A stretch of 32,131 nt of DNA from Clostridiales bacterium (GCA_014799595.1 JAAVHR010000091.1:6829-38959), one strand, 5' to 3'. Positions 1 through 8,575 are shown, counted from the first letter of the stretch. Translations and numbers: made by a program. The notes: a model not told the origin generated them from the letters alone.

Positions 1-79
1 AATCTCTTAATGAATGTTCATCTAATAATTTGTCTAAACCTATAATTTCAAATAAATTTATTTTTTCTACATTGTCCAT
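1..79 (-). CDS. 5' end of a hypothetical gene, cut by the window edge
   Basis: An ATG at 79-77 on the minus strand opens 26 codons that run off the left edge of the window, giving a peptide beginning MDNVEKINLFEIIGLDKLL. An AGAAGGA ribosome-binding site lies about 7 bases upstream and overlaps the end of the preceding phosphoesterase gene. The 8-base gap suggests that the two are co-transcribed and perhaps translationally coupled. The fragment is too short to assign to a family. Confidence 0.55.
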   Translation of the reverse strand, partial: MDNVEKINLFEIIGLDKLLDEHSLRD

Positions 80-87
80 AATCCTTC

Positions 88-621
88 TCACTTATTTTGC
101 TTTTCTATAATTCTAAGCACCTGTTCCACACTGATAGGTTCATATCCATTCACGTCTACTCCTACATTATATGTATTTTTACCTAATACTTTTGTCCGCT
201 CTATAGATTTCTCATTATTGTGGATGTGTCCATATAAATGAATACTATCCTTACCATAACTTTCCCATTCTAAAATTGGATAATGAAATAATATAAATTT
301 TCTCTTTTGATATTTTAAAACATGATAGTCCTTTATCCAGACAACATCATCTGTATAAGCAGCAAACTGTTTTGTAAATTTATCATGATTTCCACGTATC
401 AGATACTTTTTTCCATTTAAAGCAGAAAAATACCTATGTGCGGTATCTGCATCTTCCATTGTAAAATCACCTAAAATATAAACTTCATCATTGCTATTCA
501 CTTTCTGATTCCAATTCTGGATTAATACACTATCCATGTGATCCACAGAGCGAAACGGTCTGTTACAATGTGCAATAATATTGCGATGCCCAAAATGCAA
601 ATCAGATGTAAAATAAATCAT
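88..621 (-). CDS. Calcineurin-like metallophosphoesterase
   Basis: This is a small cytosolic metallophosphoesterase of about 177 residues. All dinuclear-metal motifs are visible in order: D-L-H near residue 7-9, GDFT near 51-54, GNHD near 77-80, a lone His in ILFHYP near 113, and GHIH near 131-134. This is close to the minimal length for the single-domain family found in phages and bacterial accessory DNA. The substrate cannot be read from the sequence. A longer reading begins at a GTG at 627, but the GGGAGGAG site sits only 3 bases from that GTG and about 9 from the ATG at 621, so the ATG is preferred. The gene is followed after 8 bases by another leftward gene at the window edge. Confidence 0.88.
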   Translation of the reverse strand: MIYFTSDLHFGHRNIIAHCNRPFRSVDHMDSVLIQNWNQKVNSNDEVYILGDFTMEDADTAHRYFSALNGKKYLIRGNHDKFTKQFAAYTDDVVWIKDYHVLKYQKRKFILFHYPILEWESYGKDSIHLYGHIHNNEKSIERTKVLGKNTYNVGVDVNGYEPISVEQVLRIIEKQNK

Positions 622-774
622 ATTCACTCTCCTCCCTTTCTTTTCAATTATTTTTTACAGTCCTATTTCTTCTATTCAACATTGATGTTTTTTTGATTCC
701 TTATCATAATTAATCCCAATTAGTAAAATATTCCCCTTATACACAAATTTTCTGCTTATATCATACATGCAGCT

Positions 775-1629
775 TTATTTTCTTCTAAATATTGTTCTTT
801 TTAATGATTGTTTTGAATTTTGTAAATTTTCACACTTTCTCCACCGCATCCCCAAAGCTTTTACCCATGTTCCATCATACGATTCTGGAATTTTATTAAA
901 GGCAGTATCGTAAAAGTATATCATCAGGTCTTTTATAAAAATACTTGCATCAAATAAATCACCCAAATAATTTTCTCCTGGAGGAACTAAATGCAATACC
1001 TTCACAGCATCAAATACAATTTCTATGCTTCCAGACCATTGACTATCAAATACCATTTGAATCTTCTTATCATGTGATTCTGACAAACACATACTACCAT
1101 CTTTATCCACATAATCACCAGTTATATAGTTTATCTGTTTTATAACCGAGTCATGAAAGCCAAGAAATTCTTTCATTAGTCTATCTATATCTTGATTATT
1201 TTCAATATAATTCCAATCAGGTAATTTTGTATCAATCTTTATATTACCTAATTCATGATATGGTATGGTTCTCTCTACAATCAATTCAGCCAATTTCTCT
1301 TGCTGTTTCCAAATGTATTCATAACCGCTAAAGTAATGTAATGCCTCATGATGATAGGTATTCTCCAATGTTTGATTTATATTTGACAATTCATCACTTT
1401 CTAGATAAATCCATCGTAATTTGTCTGAAACCTTATTACAATCAATACGCTCAATATTCACATGATATGGTGGCTTGGTGGAAAAGTCTAAATATTCCAC
1501 TAAACAAAGTCTCTGTTCATTTTTCTCATTACTTTCCACAATATATTGGTTTCCACCCCAATTCATAATCCCATAAACTTCAGATAAATAATAGGTATGA
1601 TTGGTTTGATCATATACTCTAGCTCTCAT
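775..1629 (-). CDS. Hypothetical protein, possible immunity-type
   Basis: This is a 284-residue soluble protein with no signal peptide or membrane segment. The C-terminal half, from about residue 135, contains the stretch FLGFHDSVIKQINYITGDYV and then beta-rich sequence ending in a WVKALGMRWRK motif. I recognise this as a common uncharacterised family of Firmicute accessory islands but cannot name it. The N-terminal half looks like a separate domain. The start lies 4 bases after the stop of the split gene upstream, with an AAGGG site, so the genes were probably one operon. Neighbouring SUKH and DUF2185 genes make a role in immunity to polymorphic toxins plausible. That is inference from context only. 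Confidence 0.75.
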   Translation of the reverse strand: MRARVYDQTNHTYYLSEVYGIMNWGGNQYIVESNEKNEQRLCLVEYLDFSTKPPYHVNIERIDCNKVSDKLRWIYLESDELSNINQTLENTYHHEALHYFSGYEYIWKQQEKLAELIVERTIPYHELGNIKIDTKLPDWNYIENNQDIDRLMKEFLGFHDSVIKQINYITGDYVDKDGSMCLSESHDKKIQMVFDSQWSGSIEIVFDAVKVLHLVPPGENYLGDLFDASIFIKDLMIYFYDTAFNKIPESYDGTWVKALGMRWRKCENLQNSKQSLKRTIFRRK

Positions 1630-1633
1630 TTTA

Positions 1634-2382
1634 TTATCCCTTTCTTTGCATTATCATATCCTCTATTTTTTTGATTTCAAGTCCTTTTCCTACAAACTGT
1701 ATAATATCATGGTGATTGCATGTAATCAGCCAGTTATACTTCTTATCTACAATATAGTAATCACAATCCCAATGAACTTCCTCATAAATGAGTTCTGCTA
1801 TTACTTGATTACAGTTCAGCCATGCAAAAGTATGTGTGCAAGTTGCACGAGGGAGCTTGCTCATAGAGGACAAATTGCACATATACTTTTATATGCTTAA
1901 CGCCTTACATGAATATTTTGCCAGCAAATTCACAATATTTTTAGTCATGCTGTATATTCTGGCAAAATATGAATGACATGGCTGAAATGCTACATTATTT
2001 ATAGTGTACCCTCCGCTATCCAAAACTTTTCTCTTCCAGCCGAAATTCCTTCATCCAACAATAAATATACCATTTTATCTTTTTCTTTTATAAGTTCTGG
2101 AAGTTTTAAAATCCATTTATAACAGCCACGACTGTCAAAGCAAGTTTCTGCAGGTAATAACCCACCGTTTGTATTCGACCAATGTAATTTCCACCAACAT
2201 CGTCTTTTATTTTTCTCACTTTCTTCAAGAAAGTTTTCCATCACTTTATAGTAAACAGATTCCCATTTATATATATTCATAAAATGAAATTCGCTCTCTT
2301 CAATGTGATGTTCCCTACAATAAGTTTGTATTTCCGCTCTTACAAATCCCTTATACTGATTATAAATGCCTTTTTCTTTCAT
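1634..2382 (-). pseudogene. DUF6756-like gene split by a 186-bp insertion
   Basis: Two leftward reading frames are the halves of one gene. The 5' half (2382-2002, 127 codons) ends KFWIAEGTL and meets a TAA at the insertion edge. The 3' half begins at a CAA codon at 1807 and reads QVIAELIYEEVHWDCDYYIV to the stop at 1634. Deleting the insertion (1808-1993) and one 8-base target copy joins codon CTA directly to CAA in frame. The product is a 184-residue protein with the KFW...YYIV.KKY.WL...NHHD pattern I associate with DUF6756. That family name is from memory and moderately sure. The first 25 residues of the open frame starting at 1882 are encoded by the insertion, not the gene. Function is unknown; the neighbourhood suggests an immunity-like role. 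It is probably inactive unless the two halves assemble. Confidence 0.82.
1808..1993. mobile_element. B-class structured mini-element, copy B1
   Basis: This is a 186-bp non-coding insertion. The left end reads ATTACAGTTCAGCCATG and the right end is its imperfect inverse (GTAGCATTTCAGCCATG on the other strand). Flanking octamers attacttg (1800-1807) and attattta (1994-2001) match at 6 of 8 positions, as expected for an old target duplication. Inside are two long hairpins. The first has arms near 1824-1843 and 1870-1889 with a conserved GAG-GAGC-TT-GCTC loop. The second has arms ATATTTTGCCAG and CTGGCAAAATAT (1913-1924 and 1959-1970). It is homologous to B2 at 20589-20775. No transposase is encoded, so movement would need one in trans. 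Confidence 0.85.
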
Positions 2383-2395
2383 AAGCTAAAACCTC

Positions 2396-3142
2396 TCAAA
2401 GTGATTTTATTACAAGTTGCTGACAATTTACAAAAGAATAATAAAAATAAAATTGCTGCTTATTCTTGTCCCAACAATTTCCCATATAAAACTCATTATC
2501 TTGGTTGACAATTTCTATCTTTTTTTGCAACTTTATTTTATCTATCCCATTTTGTTCCAGGAAATTATCTATTTTCCCAGCTCCTTGCAAAATATCTCCC
2601 CACATTGCCTGTCCCAGCATTTCCATAAGAAAATCTTCTGTATTTTCATATACTCTGATAAAAGAAATATAGTCATCATCATCTGTCATGTATATTGGTG
2701 GATTTTGCACACCATTTTTCAAATCCTCAAAAAGATATCCAGCATTCCACACTCCCTGATTTTCACACCAGATTAATACATAATTTTTTGTTATTGTATG
2801 CCATTCTTCTTTTGGCAACAGATAAAGCCTATAATATTCATCCTCCGCATATTTTTTCAATTCCTCATCAGACATATTTTGAAATCCCATATATGCAATT
2901 TCTTTCTCAATACACTGATAGGAAGTAAGTATTTCTTCTGGTGTAAACAGGTGATTATGCATTTGATTAATATCTGCCTGTCCATATGTTCGCAAATATC
3001 TTTGATATCTTTCTGGTAAGGTGATATGTAGTCTTTCCTCATATTTGTGAATTTCTTTCTCAGAAAATCCAATTGGAGCAGTAACACCAATAATAGATTC
3101 CATGATTTCATCTACTGTTAAGTTATAAATTTTTTCATTCAT
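2396..3142 (-). CDS. SUKH (SMI1/KNR4) family protein
   Basis: The first 100 or so residues carry the SUKH signature: a GFSEKEIHKYEERLHITLP segment followed by YQRYLRTYG, then alternating acidic and aromatic stretches. SUKH proteins are best known as immunity proteins that neutralise nuclease toxins of contact-dependent and polymorphic secretion systems. No cognate toxin is visible here, so this may be an orphan immunity gene. The C-terminal region (about residues 185-248) is extra and unassigned. The open frame extends to 3157, but the ATG at 3142 is preferred because a GAGGA sits 8 bases upstream, whereas the upstream ATG has no ribosome-binding site. It sits just upstream of the split gene in the same operon. 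Confidence 0.82.
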   Translation of the reverse strand: MNEKIYNLTVDEIMESIIGVTAPIGFSEKEIHKYEERLHITLPERYQRYLRTYGQADINQMHNHLFTPEEILTSYQCIEKEIAYMGFQNMSDEELKKYAEDEYYRLYLLPKEEWHTITKNYVLIWCENQGVWNAGYLFEDLKNGVQNPPIYMTDDDDYISFIRVYENTEDFLMEMLGQAMWGDILQGAGKIDNFLEQNGIDKIKLQKKIEIVNQDNEFYMGNCWDKNKQQFYFYYSFVNCQQLVIKSL

Positions 3143-3203
3143 CCTTACCATCCTCATAAGAAAAATTACATACCATCAAACATTTCTTCATATTTTCGGT
3201 TGT

Positions 3204-4220
3204 CTATTCCTCTTCCCATCCATTTTCATGTTTGCCAAACCTCTTTCCAATATCTGCATGAAGAAATGCCATAATTTCCGGATTTATATTACACACTGTA
3301 TTCAATCCACAAATAACAATGTTATCTGATTGGTTCACATACTCCTCTGATTCATCTCCCACAAAAAAACGCCATCCGCTGTCAGGATGATTTGGACTTG
3401 GTTCATCCCGATACATATATCCTATCTCTTCCTGATCTACTGCCTTCTTTGTAATAAAACATCCCATATTACTTTCCAATAAATCTGCCCACTCTCTTTC
3501 TTTGGGAACGTACCATTGTTTCTGCTGCCATGCTCCACCTTCTCCCAACAAATTTTCTATTATATTTAGATTAATTTGGAAGAAACCATTTATATCTGAA
3601 TCATATCTACTCATATCATAAACAGCACCACAAAGGCAACTCCATGCATACTCTGTATAAGAATGGTAAAATACCTGTGCCTGCCGTACCCACGGATCGG
3701 TTACCTGCCAAAATTCTTCCTCTGAAATAATCCCACACGCAACTGCATTCCTGCAAAGACCAATTCTTTCATTGATATCCCATGCATAAAATCCCTTTTC
3801 TTTCACAATAGGATAAAACTTCTCTGCTAATTGTTTACAATGTAAAAAACTTTCTTTTCCATCTGGATTCAGTTCCTTTAAATCAAATAATGGTGCATCA
3901 TTCCAAAATGTCATAAACTGCTCATATTGATTACTTCCTGAATACATGCCATAACAAGTTTCCATTAAAGTTTCTTTATCTTTTACTCTAAACATTTTCC
4001 CCATAAAATCCAATGCCTTCTCAATATCTTCTTTCCCAACACAATGATACAATTCTTCATATCCCATATGTGTAGAAATCCCTGGCATCTTTCTGCAAGT
4101 TGAAATTCCGCTAAGCAGCAATGTAAATTCCTCTCTGCTAACTGCCTGAGCCTCCTTATTCATTGGAATTTGTTCAAATTTTTCTTTACATGCCACAATT
4201 TCATCTACTATTTTTTCCAT
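3204..4220 (-). CDS. DUF1266-DUF2185 fusion protein
   Basis: This is a 338-residue soluble protein. Residues from about 100 to 215 resemble DUF1266: a FYAWDINERIGLCRNAVACG helix pair, an EEFW turn, then a YAWSCLCG segment. The C-terminal portion (about 250-330) matches DUF2185: a GCFITKKAV strand, GYMYRDEP, then GWRFFVGDESEEYV. DUF2185 domains occur as immunity proteins in polymorphic-toxin loci, and DUF1266 proteins are often found in the same islands. The DUF1266 part is related to that of the protein at 18983-20512, whose C-terminal domain is different. The ribosome-binding site is AAGGGATAACA before an ATG. The next leftward gene follows after about 60 bases, so one operon is likely. Confidence 0.8.
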   Translation of the reverse strand: MEKIVDEIVACKEKFEQIPMNKEAQAVSREEFTLLLSGISTCRKMPGISTHMGYEELYHCVGKEDIEKALDFMGKMFRVKDKETLMETCYGMYSGSNQYEQFMTFWNDAPLFDLKELNPDGKESFLHCKQLAEKFYPIVKEKGFYAWDINERIGLCRNAVACGIISEEEFWQVTDPWVRQAQVFYHSYTEYAWSCLCGAVYDMSRYDSDINGFFQINLNIIENLLGEGGAWQQKQWYVPKEREWADLLESNMGCFITKKAVDQEEIGYMYRDEPSPNHPDSGWRFFVGDESEEYVNQSDNIVICGLNTVCNINPEIMAFLHADIGKRFGKHENGWEEE

Positions 4221-4262
4221 ATTGTTATCCCTTTCTTTATTTTGTTCAAATCCACATACTCT

Positions 4263-4733
4263 TTATTTTTTCATTTCTTTCATTTTTTCAATTTCATTCC
4301 AAATATTACTTACCCAGTCTATATCTTCATTTTTTATTAGAAATACTTTAAATCCATACCTTATACCATTTTGATAAACTGATACATCATCATCAATATG
4401 CAAATCTATTCGGTATTTTGATGGATACTTTGATGGCATTGCCTGTAATTTGTTTCCTTGCACTTCTTTTTGATGCCGTTCTCCATTTATAACATTATCA
4501 ATTTTTATTCCATAACATCGAAACAATGATTTAATATATTTTTCAGAACGAAAAGAAGTGGTATACACCCATAGACTTATATCATTCTTCTGGATTTTTG
4601 ATAATAGCTGTATCGTTCCTAACCTCAACCTTTCTTTATAAAAGAATTTGTATGGAAATCTTAAAGGGGGTTCAGTATCAAAGTTATGAGGATCAACAAA
4701 CAAAGTATCATCTAAATCAAAGGAAACTATCAT
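4263..4733 (-). CDS. HAD-superfamily hydrolase
   Basis: This is a 156-residue HAD phosphatase-like protein. Motif I is D6-L-D-D-T10 at the very N-terminus (MIVSFDLDDTLF). Motif II is the TTS at residues 58-60 (SLWVYTTSF), and a trio of aspartates at 114-116 (DLHIDDD) gives motif IV. A lysine of motif III would lie in the KEVQGNK region. The small size and lack of a large cap domain place it with the short HAD proteins of unknown substrate common in phages and accessory islands. It starts from an ATG with a GGGGGA site 5 bases away. An A-class mini-element sits just upstream at 4761-4905. Confidence 0.83.
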   Translation of the reverse strand: MIVSFDLDDTLFVDPHNFDTEPPLRFPYKFFYKERLRLGTIQLLSKIQKNDISLWVYTTSFRSEKYIKSLFRCYGIKIDNVINGERHQKEVQGNKLQAMPSKYPSKYRIDLHIDDDVSVYQNGIRYGFKVFLIKNEDIDWVSNIWNEIEKMKEMKK

Positions 4734-4760
4734 ATCACTCCCCCTTATGATTCATAAGTT

Positions 4761-4905
4761 GTTACTGTTCACACCTACGGTGCTAACAGTAACGGAATCC
4801 AGCCTATTTATAATTCGCCTTCGGGCGAAAGGCTGGATTCTTGGCTGTTCTACGTTTTGGCACATAGCTTGACAGCAAGTGTCAAGCTTGTGAGTGAACA
4901 GTAAC
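4761..4905. mobile_element. A-class structured mini-element, copy A1
   Basis: This is a 145-bp insertion with perfect 12-bp inverted ends GTTACTGTTCAC and GTGAACAGTAAC. It is flanked by an exact 8-bp duplication, CATAAGTT (4753-4760 and 4906-4913). Three hairpins fill it. P1 is GTTACTGTT pairing with an inner AACAGTAAC. P2 is GAATCCAGCC with GGCTGGATTC enclosing TTCGCC-GGCGAA. P3 is AGCTTGACA-GCAAG-TGTCAAGCT. The left end can pair either locally (P1) or with the far right end, so two folds exclude each other. It encodes no plausible protein and lies between two leftward genes. Confidence 0.9.
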
Positions 4906-4942
4906 CATAAGTTCACATCATGTAATACTCTATTCATTTTTT

Positions 4943-5515
4943 CTACAAACTCACATCTATTATTTCTGCCATTGAGCTTTCTGCATTTCCCGAAAATTCA
5001 ATTCCTTCACTAATAACATCTACATGATTACTCACGTTTTTGCTGTTTTGCTTTGCAGAAGCACTACTATCTATAATATCAGTTCTTTCTTTATGTTTTC
5101 TTGATTTACGCTTTACAACTAATTGCCTCCGAATCTCTTCTTCTGCCCTAATATTCTCTGCTGCTTTGGCAGACTTCCTAAGATTCTCCATGTGCTCCTC
5201 TTTTCCAAGTGCTTTTACTTTGAAGCCTGCCTTTCCAATTGCCTTTTTTATTGCTTTTATTGTGTACGCATCACTATCATATCTTATGGCATCCTTAAGC
5301 TGTGCACGAAGGGAACGCTCTATAGCAACCACCTGTGACTTTTTATTGGCATTGGCAATTTTTGCCATAGCACCAGCCGCATTAAAATTTATATGTACCC
5401 TTATACGACCAGATTTCACCTTTCCCTTCTTATTATTATCATTATTGTTTTTACTGTACTTTCCATATTGTGAGGTATTACTATATGCCGTACTTACATT
5501 ATTTGTTATATTCAT
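4943..5515 (-). CDS. Hypothetical basic, helical protein
   Basis: This is a 190-residue protein that I do not assign to a family. The N-terminus is low-complexity (rich in Asn, Ser, Tyr and Lys). The middle is lysine- and alanine-rich and mainly helical, including AIERSLRAQLKDAIRYDSDA and a KAIKKAIGKAGFKVKALGKE stretch, then RKSRKHKERT. The end is acidic and serine-rich. No signal peptide or membrane segment is seen. The frame opens at 5575, but the start is set at the ATG at 5515 because AAGGAGGA lies just upstream of it and no site precedes the longer start. Similar Lys/Ala-rich proteins are common in motile Lachnospiraceae. It is flanked on both sides by A-class mini-elements. Confidence 0.7.
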   Translation of the reverse strand: MNITNNVSTAYSNTSQYGKYSKNNNDNNKKGKVKSGRIRVHINFNAAGAMAKIANANKKSQVVAIERSLRAQLKDAIRYDSDAYTIKAIKKAIGKAGFKVKALGKEEHMENLRKSAKAAENIRAEEEIRRQLVVKRKSRKHKERTDIIDSSASAKQNSKNVSNHVDVISEGIEFSGNAESSMAEIIDVSL

Positions 5516-5889
5516 AATATATTCCTCCTTGACAATAAACCCAAATCCTTTTGTTCTTATCCAATATAACCTCAATTATTCACATCTTATATTACAGACT
5601 GCTGCTATCATCATCCATTAACCTATTAAGTATAAATAATGTTATTGTTCACAGGTAGTACTTTGCACTTGCTGCAAAGTACGTAAGAATAAGTAGTGGT
5701 AGAGAAGAATCCAGCCTTTCGCTGAAAGCAAACTCTTAATAGGCTGGATTCCGTTACTGTTTGCACCGTAGGTGTGAACAGTAACTAAATCATCTCTGTT
5801 TACTATAATAATCGGCTATTTAATTGAATAATGTAAGTAATTTCTGATACTGCGATGAGTATGGGAAATAGGTAGCTTTAATGGTAACT
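5516..5889. other. Intergenic region holding mini-element A2
   Basis: No gene is supported in this 374-base gap. It contains the leader of the hypothetical gene to the left, the A2 insertion (5641-5785) and about 100 bases of AT-rich sequence downstream of the chemoreceptor gene. Confidence 0.6.
5641..5785. mobile_element. A-class structured mini-element, copy A2 (reverse orientation)
   Basis: This is also 145 bp, but inverted relative to A1. The ends are GTTATTGTTCAC and GTGAACAGTAAC. Flanking octamers taaataat (5633-5640) and taaatcat (5786-5793) match at 7 of 8. Read on the minus strand it has the same three-hairpin plan as A1. The P3 stem is wholly different (GTACTTTGCA with TGCAAAGTAC) around the same GCAAG loop. 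The inner P2 stem is TTTGCT with AGCGAA instead of TTCGCC with GGCGAA. Both replacements keep base pairing. Confidence 0.88.
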
Positions 5890-7257
5890 TTACCTGCCTG
5901 CAATTTGCAATATGCTCTGCAAATCTGCTATCAAAATCTTTGAATATTTCTCTGCCTCCTGACATATTTGTTCAGCTTTCAAATACTGTCCTTTATTTAA
6001 TGCACTAATAACATCAGAACCATACTTATGAAACTTTCTATGTTTTGCCCCAAGATCATTCCATATTGGAAGAACATCTGGAATGTCTGGTGTCATTGCA
6101 TAATAAAAATGTCCAAAACCACATTTTGTAGAATCAAGCTGTAATGGCATTATGGTTCGTTCCTTCACCATTTTTTTCAAGTTATTAAGCCATGTATGGT
6201 GTGCTGTAATGGCATTGTTCACATATTGTGAAAATTCAGTTTTTTCCAAATGAAAAAATGCATCTTCTGTCATCGTTCCCATTTGCTTTACTGTTTCATC
6301 TAATGTTTTTTCTATATCAACAACTGGTTCCACTGCCTTTTTTAATTCCTGACTAACTTCACGCATAAACTCTGTACTGCCTTTTAGCTGGTTTTCCATT
6401 TCTGTCATGGAATTGCTGATTTCTTCACTTACTGTAGCAATAGAACTGATGGATTCGTTTACCTTTGAAACATTTTTCTGACTTTCATCATTTAATTCCC
6501 ACACATTTTTGATTTTTTCTGTCATACCTTCGAGAGCATTGATTGTACCTGTAGCACTCTCTACACTTTTTTGTGATGCTTCTTTTATACTCTCTACAAA
6601 CTCTCCCATGTTTCCAGTCAACTTCTGGGTTTCTTCTGCCAATCCACGAATTTCCTCTGCCACAACAGCAAATCCTCTCCCTACTGTACCTGCTCTTGAT
6701 GCTTCAATGGAGGCATTTATAGCTAGTAAATTTGTCTGTAAAGATATAGAATCAATTCCTGCAATTACTTCACTCATGCGTTTGATTATATTTAACAATG
6801 TATCCATATCCTGCTGCATTTGACGGGATTGTTCAATTGTCTGATTAGAAAGTTCTTTGATTGTTGTCAGCTCATTCTGTCCTGCTTCTATTTTCTTATA
6901 TACTTCTTCTGTTTTTGAAGAAACCTCAAATATTGTACTTGTTAGTTCTTCATGCTGATTATTTGCTTTTCCAGCCACAATGGAATTATTCAAAGAGCTT
7001 CCAAAAATAGTTTCTGTAGCTTTCTCTACATTAAGAGATATATCCATAATTTTTTCTGTCTGATGCTGCATAGTCAAATCAAGAGAACTTATCTGCATAA
7101 CTGCCTTAATATTCTTCTCAAAAATTTCTGCAAACTGTTTCCGTCCTTTCAATAGTCTCCGATAGATATTATTTAATTCTGGTTCCCTAGAATAATCTGC
7201 TTCTTTTAACTCCGAAACAGCCTTCATAAGCACTGTTTTTCTCCCTCTTATTGTCAT
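5890..7257 (-). CDS. Soluble methyl-accepting chemotaxis protein with CZB domain
   Basis: This 455-residue chemoreceptor has no membrane segment or signal peptide, so it should signal from the cytoplasm. Residues about 60-310 form the long coiled coil. The conserved hairpin tip that contacts CheA and CheW is at 168-210 (including [20 protein letters not shown]). The C-terminal 110 residues are a chemoreceptor zinc-binding (CZB) domain. Its expected metal ligands are present: His353 or His354 in AITAHHTW, Cys379 in KCGFGHFYY, and His406 and His410 in [12 protein letters not shown] domains sense zinc and zinc-thiolate redox chemistry such as hypochlorous acid in other bacteria. Here that is inference. 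No other chemotaxis gene is adjacent. Start ATG with GAGG 8 bases upstream. Confidence 0.93.
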   Translation of the reverse strand: MTIRGRKTVLMKAVSELKEADYSREPELNNIYRRLLKGRKQFAEIFEKNIKAVMQISSLDLTMQHQTEKIMDISLNVEKATETIFGSSLNNSIVAGKANNQHEELTSTIFEVSSKTEEVYKKIEAGQNELTTIKELSNQTIEQSRQMQQDMDTLLNIIKRMSEVIAGIDSISLQTNLLAINASIEASRAGTVGRGFAVVAEEIRGLAEETQKLTGNMGEFVESIKEASQKSVESATGTINALEGMTEKIKNVWELNDESQKNVSKVNESISSIATVSEEISNSMTEMENQLKGSTEFMREVSQELKKAVEPVVDIEKTLDETVKQMGTMTEDAFFHLEKTEFSQYVNNAITAHHTWLNNLKKMVKERTIMPLQLDSTKCGFGHFYYAMTPDIPDVLPIWNDLGAKHRKFHKYGSDVISALNKGQYLKAEQICQEAEKYSKILIADLQSILQIAGR

Positions 7258-7335
7258 TTCATCAACCTCTTCTTCTTAAATTTATTTAATTTTATTGTTG
7301 CCTCGTACCTTCTACATACAAATATACTATTAACA

Positions 7336-7356
7336 TAACAGTTCAGCTGGGGGCTG
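7336..7356. repeat. Degenerate end of a mini-element
   Basis: The sequence TAACAGTTCAGC followed by TGGGGGCTG resembles the end of the C1 element at 8586-8719, read on its minus strand (GTAACAATTCAGCC, then GGGGGCTG). No partner end or target duplication is evident, so this is at most a relic between the chemoreceptor and VWA genes. Confidence 0.4.
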
Positions 7357-7372
7357 CCCATTTACCTATTAA

Positions 7373-8557
7373 CTACTTATTCTTTCCAAATCCAGCAAGA
7401 CTCTTCTTATTTAATGCTAACTCTAAAAGTTCTGGTAATTTTTCTGGCGGACAGGCAAAGCATGGAATATCAAATCCTGCTATTTTTTCTGCCATCTGTT
7501 CATCATAAAATGGCTTGCCCTGATCGGATATTGCCAAAAGAACAATCAAGTTTACTCCTGATTGTTTTAGTTCTGACAAACGCCTTAACAATCCGGCACG
7601 GTTACCTCCCTCATACAAATCCGTAATTAGAAACATGGTTGTTTTATTTGGCTCTGCGATTAAATCTGTACAATATTTCACAGACTTTTCTATATCCGTT
7701 CCACCACCTAACTGAATTCCATATAATAAATCAACCGGATCGGAAGAAATATCTGTCATATCATGAATCTGTGTATCAAACGCTACAATATATGTCTTTA
7801 ATGCATTCATACTTGCCAGAATGCATCCCATAACCGAAGAATATATCACCGATTCTCCCATAGAACCACTCTGGTCAATATCCAATATTACCGTTCGGTT
7901 GGAGGATCGGGATACTCTCTCAAAAAAATAAAATTTTTCAGGCAGCAGAACCTTAAATTCCTTGTTGTAATTTTTTAAGTTACGGCGGATTGTCATTTTA
8001 TAATCCAAAGCCGCTGCAGAAGGAATCGGTGAATGCTCCCTACGGTTTAGGGCAGCCGTTACTGCCCGTTTCATATCATCAGAAATACGGCTGTTAATTT
8101 CCTCTACAATTTTTCGGATATATTCCCGTACATTATCCTTTGCTCGTTTTGGCACTTGGTCTTTTAACAGTAATAAAAGAGAACCTGTATTAATATCTGG
8201 CTCTAACTGCTCTAACATTTCTGGTTCGAAAAATAACTGTTTCATTCCTTTTCGCTCTATGGCATCATTTTGGATAATTTTTATTTCCATTGGTTCAAAA
8301 AGACTACGCAAATCTCCTAACCACCGGGTAATCTGTGGATTGGACATGCCATTTCCCGCACTTCTTCCAGATCCCGCTGTCCCCTCCTTTTCATTTCCAT
8401 AAATTGCTGCAAGTGCAGAATCCATAAGAAGTTCTTCTTCTGTAAAAGAGAGTGGTTCTCTACACATATCTTCTATTTTATTTGCAGAATCCTCTCCAAG
8501 AATCAATCTCCATCGCTTTAAATTTTCTATTGTTTTCTTTTCCATCTGCATCACCAT
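7373..8557 (-). CDS. VWA (MIDAS) domain protein of a MoxR-type system
   Basis: This is a 394-residue soluble protein. The von Willebrand A domain occupies about residues 220-385 and has a complete metal-ion-dependent adhesion site: D228-Q-S230-G-S232 in ILDIDQSGSMG, Thr287 in LGGGTD, and Asp313 in LITDLYEG. The N-terminal 200 residues are helical and unassigned. VWA proteins paired with MoxR ATPases are thought to be chaperone adaptors that present a substrate to the ATPase ring. This is the last gene of the five-gene operon. It is separated from the DUF5682 gene by about 210 bases that are largely mini-element insertions, so its expression may now be partly uncoupled. Start ATG at 8557 with AAGGA 6 bases away. 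Confidence 0.88.
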   Translation of the reverse strand: MVMQMEKKTIENLKRWRLILGEDSANKIEDMCREPLSFTEEELLMDSALAAIYGNEKEGTAGSGRSAGNGMSNPQITRWLGDLRSLFEPMEIKIIQNDAIERKGMKQLFFEPEMLEQLEPDINTGSLLLLLKDQVPKRAKDNVREYIRKIVEEINSRISDDMKRAVTAALNRREHSPIPSAAALDYKMTIRRNLKNYNKEFKVLLPEKFYFFERVSRSSNRTVILDIDQSGSMGESVIYSSVMGCILASMNALKTYIVAFDTQIHDMTDISSDPVDLLYGIQLGGGTDIEKSVKYCTDLIAEPNKTTMFLITDLYEGGNRAGLLRRLSELKQSGVNLIVLLAISDQGKPFYDEQMAEKIAGFDIPCFACPPEKLPELLELALNKKSLAGFGKNK

Positions 8558-8575
8558 ACTTTTTCCTTATATATT

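Noticed and set aside
1634-1882. An 82-codon frame taken as a separate gene
   Set aside because: Its first 25 codons belong to the B1 insertion; the rest is the 3' part of the split gene.
4753-4913. Simple intrinsic terminator for the A1 region
   Set aside because: A terminator would not explain the exact 8-bp flanking duplication, the 12-bp inverted ends or the same-length copies elsewhere, though it may still stop or process transcripts.
4752-4937. A 61-codon leftward open frame
   Set aside because: It is encoded almost wholly by the A1 mini-element and its flanks and has no ribosome-binding site.
5040-5621. A 193-codon rightward hydrophobic frame opposite the basic protein gene
   Set aside because: It is a shadow of the lysine- and alanine-rich leftward gene, which has the good start site; the apparent membrane helices are the antisense of Lys/Glu/Ala codons.
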